A stretch of DNA of 64,000 nucleotides from Roseovarius sp. TE539 (GTDB lineage Bacteria; Pseudomonadota; Alphaproteobacteria; Rhodobacterales; Rhodobacteraceae). Of the stretch, positions 17,969-25,997 are shown in pieces (positions within the stretch are counted from its first letter, which is position 1; each line of letters begins with the position of its first letter). The DNA is taken from assembly GCF_003298505.1 (NCBI RefSeq), contig NZ_QNGB01000001.1:62001-126000 (forward strand), written 5' to 3'. The position numbers and the translations under genes are program-made. The notes under the pieces are model-generated. The model was given only the letters and a program-made list of their open reading frames with translations. It was not told where the DNA came from and ran no database searches.

Positions 17969-19309
17969 CTATTGCTGCGCTTCGGAAAGGGCCGAAAGCC
18001 CTCTGAGAACATCAATCGCATAGGCCAGTTGGTAATCCTCTTCCCGAAGTTTCGCAGCCTCCTCGGCGCGCGCACGGTCTTCTTCGATCAATCGGATTTC
18101 ATCCTCGCTGAGGCTGTCATTGTCCAGCCGCCCGCGAAGATCGGCCTCGGAGCGCAGATTGGGAGTGCCCTCCTCTTCCTCGTCCGGTTCTTCCCTCGAC
18201 CGGCGCGGTTGCGGCACCAGAACATCCGGCGAAACGCCCAGTGCCTGAATCGAGCGGCCCGACGGCGTGTAGTAGCGCGAGGTCGTCAGGCGCATCGCGC
18301 CGTCTCCGCGCAAGGGCATGACCGTCTGTACCGATCCCTTGCCGAAACTCTTGGTACCCACCACGATCGCGCGGCGGTGATCCTGAAGCGCACCAGCCAC
18401 GATTTCGGAGGCCGATGCAGATCCGCCATTGATCAGCACGACCATCGGCTTGCCTTCCACCAGATCACCGGGCGTTGCATTGAAGCGGTCGCCATCCTGC
18501 GGGTTGCGGCCGCGGGTGCTCACGATCTCGCCTTCCTCCAAGAAGGCGTCGGAGACCTTGATCGCCTGCGTCAGAAGTCCGCCGGGATTGTTGCGCAGAT
18601 CCAGAACTATACCCGTGACCTTGTCCATGCCACCGGCTTCTTCGACCTGTTCGTTCAAGCCTTCCTCGAGGTTCTTGTAGGTCTGGTCGTTGAAGGTCGT
18701 TACGCGCAAGACCACGCTTTCCTGTTCGGTCCGTGCTCTCACCGCGGTCAGGGTGATGGTGTCGCGGATGATCGACACATCAAAGGGTTCCGCCTCACCC
18801 TCACGCACGATGGTGATCACGATCTCGCTGCCCACGGGGCCGCGCATTTCGTCAACCGCTTCGTCCAGGGTCAGGCCCAGTACGCTTTCGCCATCCACAT
18901 GAGTGATGAAATCGCCGGCCTCCACACCGGCATTGTCCGCCGGCGTGCCGTCGATCGGCGACACGACCTTCACGAAGCCTTCTTCCTGCGTCACCTCGAT
19001 GCCCAGCCCGCCGAACTCGCCCCGGGTGCGCACCTGCATGTCTTCCGCATCATCCGGCGACAGGTAGGCCGAGTGCGGATCGAGCGAGGACAGCATCCCG
19101 TCGATGGCGGCCTCGATCAGTTCGCCTTCATCCACCTCCTCGACATATTGTGCGCGAATGCGCTCGAAAATATCGCCGAACAGGTCCAGCTGCTCGTAAA
19201 CGCTTGTGTTGGTCTTGGCCTCCTGCGCCAGAAGCGGACCGGCCACCTGAGTGGTCACGATCGCACCGGCCAGCGTTCCGGCCGCTGCGGCCATCAGGAA
19301 TTTCTTCAT
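17969..19309 (-). CDS. ctpA: S41 carboxy-terminal processing protease CtpA
   Basis: This is a periplasmic serine protease of the tail-specific family, 446 residues. A signal peptide covers residues 1-29 (AAAGTLAGAIVTTQVAGPLLAQ). A PDZ domain follows at about 85-170 (LGIEVTQEEGFVKVVSPIDGTPADNAGVEAGD). The S41 core shows the catalytic Ser in GGSASASEIVAGAL and the Lys in VGTKSFGKGSVQ. The C-terminus is rich in acidic residues. It lies directly downstream of envC (three bases apart), a pairing typical of alphaproteobacteria, where it is thought to process or regulate cell-wall hydrolases; the exact substrate is unknown. Confidence 0.95.
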   Translation of the reverse strand: MKKFLMAAAAGTLAGAIVTTQVAGPLLAQEAKTNTSVYEQLDLFGDIFERIRAQYVEEVDEGELIEAAIDGMLSSLDPHSAYLSPDDAEDMQVRTRGEFGGLGIEVTQEEGFVKVVSPIDGTPADNAGVEAGDFITHVDGESVLGLTLDEAVDEMRGPVGSEIVITIVREGEAEPFDVSIIRDTITLTAVRARTEQESVVLRVTTFNDQTYKNLEEGLNEQVEEAGGMDKVTGIVLDLRNNPGGLLTQAIKVSDAFLEEGEIVSTRGRNPQDGDRFNATPGDLVEGKPMVVLINGGSASASEIVAGALQDHRRAIVVGTKSFGKGSVQTVMPLRGDGAMRLTTSRYYTPSGRSIQALGVSPDVLVPQPRRSREEPDEEEEGTPNLRSEADLRGRLDNDSLSEDEIRLIEEDRARAEEAAKLREEDYQLAYAIDVLRGLSALSEAQQ

Positions 19310-19312
19310 GGA

Positions 19313-20455
19313 TCAATCATCCTTGTCTGTCCTGAACCAATCCTCCGGATCGACCGGCGAATTGTCCTTTCGCACTTCAATATAGAGCGTTTCGCTCCGT
19401 TCCGCACCCGTCTCCTGTTCCGGGGCGGTCACAACCGCGCCATCCTGATGGGTCACACCGCCCATCAGGCCGACGGGGCTGCCGCCCGGCAGCACCTGCC
19501 CGGTTTCCCCATAGATCACGTCAAGGCCGGCGATGACCAGAAGAATCCCTGCCTCGGGTTCCAGAATGGCCACGTTGCCGTAATCCAGCAGCGGCCCGCG
19601 GTAGCGCAAGGTTGCCGCAGCCGGGGTGGTGACGACCGCGCCGGGGCGCGTCGCGATCAAGATACCCGGGCGGCTGATCCCTGCCGCGTCAGGCTCTTCG
19701 GCGCGGCGCAGGATGCGCCCCCGGACAGGCAGCGGAAGCTCACCCTTGCGATCCGATATTCCCGGCAGGCTGCCCTCGACCTCATCAACGGCGATCTGCC
19801 CCAATCCGGCGGCAAAATCCTTCATCGACTCGGTTGCGGCGACAAGCAGCGCGGCCTTGACCGGATCCGCGCTGAAACGCCGCGGCAGGCCGGTGCGGTC
19901 CGCGATCGCCTGGCTGAGGGCCACGCGCGCTTCCTGCGCCCCGATCAGCCCCTGCTTGAGCTGCTCCGCCGCCGTTTCGCGCAGGGCCCCAAGCACGCGC
20001 ATCTCGTCAAGTTTGCGGCGCAGTTCCTCGGCGCGGCGGTTCAGGGCCGGAGTCACCTCGGCCAGGATCATCCCCGAACGGGCGGTCCCCACCGGACCCG
20101 CCGGATGCAGCAGGAGAGACGGCGCGGGCGCGCCGCTCAAGGTTTGCAGCACGCCCAGAAGCTGCGCCGTCTCTTCCTCGCGCGATCTCAGTTCGCGTTC
20201 CAGCGCCGCTTCACGCACCGCCGCGCGCCTCAGCCCTTCGCGCATGGCGGCAAGGGCGTCCTCGTAGGCGCGCAGGGTCTGCGTCAAGGCCCGAACACGA
20301 TTGCGCGCGCCTTCGGCCTCGTTCAGCGCATCGGTCGCCGCCTCCAGTTTCCTTGCCGCCTCGCGCGCGGCCGCGGCCGGATCCACCTGTGCCATTGACG
20401 CCCCGGCCAGGATCAGGATCAAACCGAAGGAAAATATCGTTCCGCGCAACATCAT
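19313..20455 (-). CDS. envC: Murein hydrolase activator EnvC-like protein (M23/LytM domain)
   Basis: This is a periplasmic cell-division factor of 380 residues. It has a signal peptide (ILILAGASMAQ, ends near 22), a long coiled-coil region (about 25-190, rich in Ala, Arg, Glu) and a C-terminal LytM domain (about 240-370). The zinc ligands of active M23 peptidases (HxxxD and HxH) are missing, as in EnvC proteins that activate amidases rather than cutting peptidoglycan themselves. The family segment LDVIYGETGQVLPGGSPVGLMGG is visible. It overlaps the gpmI stop by four bases and precedes ctpA, so septal wall splitting and protease are coupled in one operon. Confidence 0.9.
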   Translation of the reverse strand: MMLRGTIFSFGLILILAGASMAQVDPAAAAREAARKLEAATDALNEAEGARNRVRALTQTLRAYEDALAAMREGLRRAAVREAALERELRSREEETAQLLGVLQTLSGAPAPSLLLHPAGPVGTARSGMILAEVTPALNRRAEELRRKLDEMRVLGALRETAAEQLKQGLIGAQEARVALSQAIADRTGLPRRFSADPVKAALLVAATESMKDFAAGLGQIAVDEVEGSLPGISDRKGELPLPVRGRILRRAEEPDAAGISRPGILIATRPGAVVTTPAAATLRYRGPLLDYGNVAILEPEAGILLVIAGLDVIYGETGQVLPGGSPVGLMGGVTHQDGAVVTAPEQETGAERSETLYIEVRKDNSPVDPEDWFRTDKDD

Positions 20456-21969
20456 GCCAGCAGGCTTTTGCCCGTCATCTCGGACGGTTTCGGAAGTTCC
20501 ATCAGGTCCAGCAGTGTCGGCGCCAGATCCGCAAGCCGACCGGACGCAAGCCGCGCCCCGTCAGGGCCACCGAAAAGGACCACGGGCACCGGATTGACCG
20601 TATGCGCGGTGTGAGGGCCGCCAGTCTCAGGGTCGATCATCACCTCGCAATTGCCGTGATCGGCCGTTACGACCATCGCACCGCCTGCCGTCTCCAACGC
20701 CTCCAGAACCCGGCCGAGACTATTGTCGACCGCCTCGCAAGCCGCTATCGCCGCCTTCAGGTCGCCGGTATGGCCCACCATATCCGGGTTGGCATAATTC
20801 ACCACGATCAGATCGTAATCGGCGTCAATCGCCTCCACCAGCTTGTCGGTCACCTCCACGGCGGACATTTCCGGTTTCTGATCATAGGTCGGCACCTTGG
20901 GTGATGCCGCCATGTAGCGCACCTCGCCGTCTTCAGGCTCTTCCTCGCCACCGTTGAAAAAGAAGGTCACATGCGGATATTTCTCGGTTTCCGCGATATG
21001 GAACTGGGTGCGACCCTGTCCCGCCACCCAGGCAGCGAGTGTATTGGCGATCTCGCGCGGCGGAAAAACGGTATCGAACCAGGCGTTGTGTGTCTCGGAG
21101 TATTCCACCATGCCGAGCAGCGCCGCCCAATCAGGCGACAAACCCGTCTCGAAACAGTCAAATTCCGGATCGGCAATGGCGCGCAGAATCTCGCGCGCCC
21201 GGTCAGCCCGGAAATTGAGGCAGAAGAAACCATCGCCGTCCTGCGCGCCGGAATAATCGCCGATCACGGTGGCCGTGATGAATTCATCACTTTCACCGCG
21301 GTCATAGGCGGCGCGTATCGCGTCATCTGCGTTCCCGGCGTGCAGGCCGTGACCGTGAATCATGGCCGCATGGGCCTTTGAAACACGATCCCAGCGATTG
21401 TCACGGTCCATCGCGAAGTAACGGCCCGTGACGGTGCCGATCCGAACCCCTGCATGCAGCGAATCTTCAAGGCCGGAAAAGAACTCCGGCGCAGATCGCG
21501 GCAGGACATCGCGCCCGTCGGTAACCGCGTGCAGTACCACGGGCACCCCCGCCGCTGCGATGATTTCAGCGGCGGTCACGACATGGCGCAGATGCCCATG
21601 CACGCCGCCATCCGAAACCACGCCCATCAGGTGCGCGGTGCCGCCGGTCTCTTCAAGCCGCGCGATGAACCGCCTCAGCGCATCGTTGGCGGCGAAACTG
21701 CCATCCTCGATCGCAAGGTCGATCTTTCCAAGATCCATTGCCACCACGCGCCCCGCACCGATGTTCGTGTGTCCGACTTCCGAATTGCCCATCTGCCCGG
21801 TCGGCAGGCCCACGTCCGGCCCATGGGTGATCAACGTGGCATTGGGACAGGTCGCCATCAGACGGTCGAAATTCGGCGTGTCGGCCAGAACCGGCGCATT
21901 TGCCTCGCGATCCGCCGACAGGCCCCATCCATCCAGAATGCAAAGAACGACGGGTTTATGCGTACTCAT
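20452..21969 (-). CDS. gpmI: 2,3-bisphosphoglycerate-independent phosphoglycerate mutase
   Basis: This glycolytic and gluconeogenic enzyme interconverts 3- and 2-phosphoglycerate using two divalent metal ions. It is 505 residues, the usual size. The N-terminal metal motif LCILDGWG, the catalytic Ser in GQMGNSEVGHTNIGAGRVV (near residue 65), and the metal-binding motifs NYANPDMVGHTGD and VTADHGNCE near the C-terminus are all present. The start is followed upstream by a 255-base non-coding stretch (21970-22224) in which I see no gene; the stop overlaps envC. Confidence 0.97.
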   Translation of the reverse strand: MSTHKPVVLCILDGWGLSADREANAPVLADTPNFDRLMATCPNATLITHGPDVGLPTGQMGNSEVGHTNIGAGRVVAMDLGKIDLAIEDGSFAANDALRRFIARLEETGGTAHLMGVVSDGGVHGHLRHVVTAAEIIAAAGVPVVLHAVTDGRDVLPRSAPEFFSGLEDSLHAGVRIGTVTGRYFAMDRDNRWDRVSKAHAAMIHGHGLHAGNADDAIRAAYDRGESDEFITATVIGDYSGAQDGDGFFCLNFRADRAREILRAIADPEFDCFETGLSPDWAALLGMVEYSETHNAWFDTVFPPREIANTLAAWVAGQGRTQFHIAETEKYPHVTFFFNGGEEEPEDGEVRYMAASPKVPTYDQKPEMSAVEVTDKLVEAIDADYDLIVVNYANPDMVGHTGDLKAAIAACEAVDNSLGRVLEALETAGGAMVVTADHGNCEVMIDPETGGPHTAHTVNPVPVVLFGGPDGARLASGRLADLAPTLLDLMELPKPSEMTGKSLLA

Positions 21970-22224
21970 GGTGTCTCCTGCCTCAACGATTGGGTTCTAA
22001 CGCCTCGGAGCCGCGGGGTGAACCGGTTTTCGTCTTTGCTTGCCATGGACATCGGGCCGGCGGGTCCGGGACCCTCCCGATGTCGAAGTCCCGACGGGCG
22101 CCATGCTTGCGCGGCGAATGCAGCATCCGTGCGGTCCAAAGCCGGCACACCGGTAGAGCCGCAGCGCGGCACGTTCCTGCCCGCTGCCGGCGGCCTGCGG
22201 AAAGCATCCGGCCTGACGCCCGCT

Positions 22225-22695
22225 TCACGCCCGGTGGTAGGGGCTTGCGGCAAGGATCGCGGCGGCGCGGTATAGCTGCTCGCTCAGCATCACCCGGGCC
22301 AGCATGTGTGGCCAGACCATCGGCCCGAAAGAAAGGGTCGTGTCCGCGCGGTCAAGCAGCGCCGGATCAAGTCCGTCGGCCCCGCCGATCACGAAGGCCG
22401 CGTCACCACGGCCGGCATCGCGCCAGCGCGCCATGAGCGCCGCGAATTCCGGCGATGTCACGGTCTTCCCGCGTTCATCAAGCGCCAGCAGGACTGCCCC
22501 CTTCGGAACCGCACGCGTCAGCAGTACCGCCTCGCCCGTCGCGCCACCGCCCTTGCGATCCTCGACCTCGTGAAGCTTTGTCGGACCCAGCCCAAGGCCC
22601 CGGCCCGTTCGATCGAAGCGGGACAGGTAATCTTCGACAAGCATCCGCTCCGGGCCGGCCCTCAGCCGGCCCACGGCACAGACATGAACGCGCAT
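22225..22695 (-). CDS. rlmH: 23S rRNA pseudouridine-1915 N3-methyltransferase RlmH
   Basis: This SPOUT-class methyltransferase modifies a pseudouridine in helix 69 of the 23S rRNA in assembled 70S ribosomes. It is 156 residues, the usual size. The knot region FVIGGADGLDPALLDRADTTLSFGPMVWPHMLARVMLSEQLYRA is highly diagnostic, and the C-terminal YHRA-type tail is retained. It lies head-to-tail immediately after rsfS with no gap, the conserved rsfS-rlmH pair in many bacteria. Confidence 0.97.
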   Translation of the reverse strand: MRVHVCAVGRLRAGPERMLVEDYLSRFDRTGRGLGLGPTKLHEVEDRKGGGATGEAVLLTRAVPKGAVLLALDERGKTVTSPEFAALMARWRDAGRGDAAFVIGGADGLDPALLDRADTTLSFGPMVWPHMLARVMLSEQLYRAAAILAASPYHRA

Positions 22696-23145
22696 TCAGC
22701 CGCGCGGCGCGGTGGCCGCCTGCTGCGTGGCCGGAAGCCACATCTTCTCGAGCTGGTAGAAATCGCGCACCTCGGGGCGGAACACATGGACGATCACGTC
22801 GCCCGTGTCGATCAGCACCCAATCGCCGGTTTCCTTTCCCTCGATCCGCGCCGCCGTGCCCAGCTCATGCTTGAGCCGGTCGACGAGCTTTTCCGAGATC
22901 GCGATCACCTGTCGCGAGGACCGGCCCGAGCAGATCACCATGTAATCGCCCATGGCCGATTTGCCGCGCAGGTCGATCTGCACGATTTCCTCGGCCTTGT
23001 CTTCGCTCAGTGAGGAAAGAATCCGCTCAAGCTGCGTTTCGCTCGTTGCGTTTATCACGGGTGCCACGCCGGGCACCCCGGTATCGGCGGCTTCGGCCGC
23101 GTCAGCAGTAAAAGACAGGACATTGTCCTCCTTCGTTGCACGCAC
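22696..23145 (-). CDS. rsfS: Ribosomal silencing factor RsfS
   Basis: This protein binds L14 (uL14) on the large subunit and blocks subunit joining when nutrients are low. The core from about residue 40 (ERILSSLSEDKAEEIVQIDLRGKSAMGDYMVICSG) to about 138 (VIVHVFRPEVRDFYQLEKMW) is typical. The start is uncertain. The listed start is a GTG at 23145. A strong Shine-Dalgarno AAGGAGG follows inside the frame; the nearest ATG after it (23123) is out of frame, whereas an in-frame CTG lies 8 bases after it. The first 35 residues are not conserved in the family, so the choice does not affect function. Confidence 0.93.
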   Translation of the reverse strand: MRATKEDNVLSFTADAAEAADTGVPGVAPVINATSETQLERILSSLSEDKAEEIVQIDLRGKSAMGDYMVICSGRSSRQVIAISEKLVDRLKHELGTAARIEGKETGDWVLIDTGDVIVHVFRPEVRDFYQLEKMWLPATQQAATAPRG

Positions 23146-23313
23146 CGATCCGCCCCGGTGCCGGGCATGTCGTTAAGGTAACACCCGATTCGTGAAATCT
23201 CAATGTCATGCGGCAATCCCGTTGCGGGAACCTGCCGGACGCAAGGCGCCCCGGACACTGGACAGCGGCGCGGTTTTCGCGTTCCCTGCGCCACGGCAGA
23301 ACCGGAGACCACG

Positions 23314-24243
23314 ATGACCACCGCCCTGATCACCCATCCTGACGGCCTGAAGCACCTCATGCCGGAAGGCCATCCCGAGCGGCCCGCGCGACTGGAATAC
23401 GTGCTCGCCGCGCTGGAGGGCAAGACACTCGAACATGTGCACGCGCCGATGGCGGCCGAGGACGATCTTCTGCGCGTGCATCCGCCGGCGCACCTGGAGC
23501 GTTTGCGCGCCGCTGCGCCCGAAACCGGGCTGATACAACTGGATGGCGATACCTTCATGTCGCCCGGAACGCTGGCCGCCGCCTACAGGGCGGCCGGCGG
23601 GGCGGTGCGCGCGGTGGACATGGTGATGGCGGGCGAGGCCGCGAACGCCTTCGTCGCCTGCCGGCCGCCGGGGCATCACGCGGAAACCGCCACACCGATG
23701 GGATTCTGCCTGTTCGGCACCGTGGCGGTAGCGGCAAGGCACGCACTCGATCATCACGGCCTGCGGCGCGTGGCGGTGATGGATTTCGACGTTCACCATG
23801 GCAACGGCACCCAGGACCTGCTGGAGGCGGAGGCGCGGGCGCTGTTCTGTTCGACCCACCAGATGCCGCTCTGGCCGGGTACCGGGGCCGCGCATGAGAC
23901 AGGCGCACATGACAATGTGCTCAACGTCCCGCTGCCGCCCGGTGCCGGAAGCGCCGAGTTCCGCGCCGCTATGACGGGAACGGTGCTGCCGCGGATCGCG
24001 GAGTTCGCGCCCGAACTCTTGATCGTGTCGGCCGGGTTCGACGCCCATCGGGCCGACCCGCTGGCCCAGCTCGACCTTGTCGAGGAGGATTTCGCCTGGG
24101 CCACCGAACACCTTTGCGATCTGGCGGATGCGCATTGCGGCGGACGGTTGGTTTCCAATCTCGAAGGCGGCTACGACCTCGCCGCGCTGGCCGCCAGCGC
24201 CGCGGCCCATGTCGACGTCCTGATCGCACGGGGGGCGGCCTGA
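23314..24243 (+). CDS. Histone deacetylase superfamily (acetylpolyamine/acuC-like) hydrolase
   Basis: This is a zinc-dependent deacetylase-fold hydrolase of 309 residues. Conserved stretches include HPERPARLEYVLAAL near residue 19, CRPPGHHAETATPMGFC with the tandem catalytic histidines near 116, the zinc-binding DFDVHHGNGTQ near 152, and the second zinc ligand in SAGFDAHRADPL near 238, ending with EGGYDL. Bacterial members act on small acetylated amines or on acetyl-lysine proteins; the substrate here cannot be told. It is divergent from rsfS and followed by asd after 81 bases. Confidence 0.92.
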   Translation: MTTALITHPDGLKHLMPEGHPERPARLEYVLAALEGKTLEHVHAPMAAEDDLLRVHPPAHLERLRAAAPETGLIQLDGDTFMSPGTLAAAYRAAGGAVRAVDMVMAGEAANAFVACRPPGHHAETATPMGFCLFGTVAVAARHALDHHGLRRVAVMDFDVHHGNGTQDLLEAEARALFCSTHQMPLWPGTGAAHETGAHDNVLNVPLPPGAGSAEFRAAMTGTVLPRIAEFAPELLIVSAGFDAHRADPLAQLDLVEEDFAWATEHLCDLADAHCGGRLVSNLEGGYDLAALAASAAAHVDVLIARGAA

Positions 24244-24324
24244 CCCGCGACCGGAATCCGCTTTATTCCGGTGCTGCGGTGCGGTATGCGCAGGTTCGAC
24301 CGGATTTGAAGGAGTTTGCCCGTC

Positions 24325-25347
24325 ATGGGTTACAAGATCGTCGTCGTGGGCGCCACCGGGAATGTGGGCCTCGAAATGCTGAACATCCTGGCCGAGCGCC
24401 AGTTTCCCGTGGATGAGATCGCGGTTCTTGCAAGCCGCCGCTCTCTGGGAACCGAGGTGAGTTTTGGCGACGAGACGCTTAAGACGCAGGATCTTGACAC
24501 GTTCGACTTCACCGGCTGGGACATCGCGCTTTTCGCCATCGGCTCGGACGCCACGAAAACCTACGCCCCCCGGGCCGCGAAAGCCGGCTGCGTGGTGATC
24601 GACAACTCCTCGCTCTACCGCTACGATCCGGACGTGCCGCTCGTTGTTCCCGAGGTGAACCCCGAGGCCGTCGAGGGCTACGCGAAGAAGAACATCATTG
24701 CCAATCCCAACTGTTCGACCGCGCAGATGGTGGTGGCCCTGAAGCCCCTGCATGACCGGGCGACGATCAGGCGGGTTGTGGTCTCGACCTACCAGTCGGT
24801 CTCGGGGGCCGGCAAGGAAGGGATGGACGAACTCTGGGACCAGACCAAAGCCGTCTACAACCCCACCGACGAGGTCGCGCCGAAGAAGTTCCAGAAGCAG
24901 ATCGCCTTCAACGTCATTCCCCATATCGACGTCTTCATGGAGGACGGATCGACCAAGGAGGAATGGAAGATGGTCGCCGAGACCAAGAAGATCGTCGACC
25001 CGTCGATCAGGGTCACGGCGACCTGCGTGCGGGTGCCGGTCTTCGTGGGCCATGCCGAGGCGATCAATATCGAGACCGAGGATTTCCTCGACGAGGACGA
25101 GGCCCGCGACATCCTCCGCGAAAGCCCCGGCATCATGGTGATCGACAAGCGCGAGGACGGCGGTTACGTCACGCCGGTCGAATGCGTGGGCGATTTCGCA
25201 ACCTTCATCAGCCGCATCCGCCAGGACGGCACGATCGAGAACGGGCTGAACCTGTGGTGCGTCTCCGACAACCTGCGCAAGGGCGCGGCACTCAACGCGG
25301 TTCAGATCGCCGAGACCCTGGGAAGCCGCGTCCTGCAGAAGGGGTGA
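24325..25347 (+). CDS. asd: Aspartate-semialdehyde dehydrogenase
   Basis: This enzyme converts aspartyl phosphate to aspartate semialdehyde with NADPH, the branch point to lysine/diaminopimelate, threonine and methionine. It is 340 residues. The N-terminal nucleotide-binding motif VVVGATGNVG, the catalytic Cys in NPNCSTAQ (near residue 132) and the segment SYQSVSGAGKEGMDEL (here TYQSVSG) are typical. The ATG at 24325 was chosen because AAGGAG lies 10 bases before it; a TTG three codons upstream is also in frame. A catalytic His lies in the later half of the protein. Confidence 0.97.
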   Translation: MGYKIVVVGATGNVGLEMLNILAERQFPVDEIAVLASRRSLGTEVSFGDETLKTQDLDTFDFTGWDIALFAIGSDATKTYAPRAAKAGCVVIDNSSLYRYDPDVPLVVPEVNPEAVEGYAKKNIIANPNCSTAQMVVALKPLHDRATIRRVVVSTYQSVSGAGKEGMDELWDQTKAVYNPTDEVAPKKFQKQIAFNVIPHIDVFMEDGSTKEEWKMVAETKKIVDPSIRVTATCVRVPVFVGHAEAINIETEDFLDEDEARDILRESPGIMVIDKREDGGYVTPVECVGDFATFISRIRQDGTIENGLNLWCVSDNLRKGAALNAVQIAETLGSRVLQKG

Positions 25348-25364
25348 GGGCAAGGGCGGATTGA

Positions 25365-25838
25365 CTATCGTGCGGTCGCGTCGGAACCCGCGTCGTCCTC
25401 GCCGGCGGGGCATGCGAGCATCCGATCAGCCAGCCATGTGTGGCCGTGGCCCGGAAAGGGCGCTCCGAAGCGGCGCATCAGGCGGGAGTAGCTGAAACCC
25501 AGCTCCGAGGCCTTGCAGATGCGTCTGTCGCCGGGCCAGTCATGCAGCGCCAGGCCGCCCCCGGCAGCACGCAGGACATAACCCCTTGCGCGCAGGCGGC
25601 GATCCAGATCCGTCCAGCCCTCCGCGCCGGCAAGGTCAACGGCGAGGCGCGCACGCAAGGGTGCGACGAGCCGCTCATCCGCCCTGACAGGCGGCTTCGC
25701 GCGGTTGTGGCGCGAAACCTCGCGCGACAAAAGGTCCCGCACAAGCTGCCCCGTGGTAATGTCCCGTTCCCGCGCCAGGTGCCTGGCGGCCCGGACCAGT
25801 TCGCGGTGCATCCGGATTTCCAACTGTTGCATCATCAT
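25365..25838 (-). CDS. Conserved hypothetical protein with possible ribbon-helix-helix N-terminus
   Basis: This 157-residue protein is not confidently recognised. It starts MMMQQLEIRMHRELVRAARHL, a strand plus helix pattern suggestive of a ribbon-helix-helix DNA-binding unit, followed by a second helix (TTGQLVRDLLSREV). The C-terminal half contains the segment WTDLDRRLRARGYVLRAAGGGLALHDW and then CKASELGFSYSRLMRRFG with two more invariant-looking aromatic motifs; a similar pattern occurs in proteins near relaxases, but no mobilisation genes are present here. It is convergent with asd and divergent from the MuiA-like gene. A small regulator is a reasonable guess, nothing firmer. Confidence 0.6.
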   Translation of the reverse strand: MMMQQLEIRMHRELVRAARHLARERDITTGQLVRDLLSREVSRHNRAKPPVRADERLVAPLRARLAVDLAGAEGWTDLDRRLRARGYVLRAAGGGLALHDWPGDRRICKASELGFSYSRLMRRFGAPFPGHGHTWLADRMLACPAGEDDAGSDATAR

Positions 25839-25997
25839 GCTCTCACTCCGCTGCAAAAAGTTTTGCAAATCGTTAAACGCCGGCGGATTCCCACCGCCAA
25901 CGGCCATTTCGATCCGGGAAAATGCCCCGTGGGCTTGCCACCGGCCGCCCACGCGCGCACTCTTGGAGCGATACGGTTCCGATCCGGAGTATTTCCG

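Noticed and set aside
17009-20398. 1129-codon open frame on the + strand over clc, ctpA and envC
   Set aside because: It runs antisense across three well-supported genes and their spacers; the product is His/Arg/Gln-rich with no family features.
21983-22228. 81-codon frame whose GTG overlaps the rlmH stop
   Set aside because: The overlap is attractive, but the product is Arg/Pro-rich, shows no hydrophobic core or motif, and ends in a region with no other coding sign.
23206-25413. 735-codon open frame on the - strand over the deacetylase-like gene and asd
   Set aside because: Shadow of two strongly supported genes.
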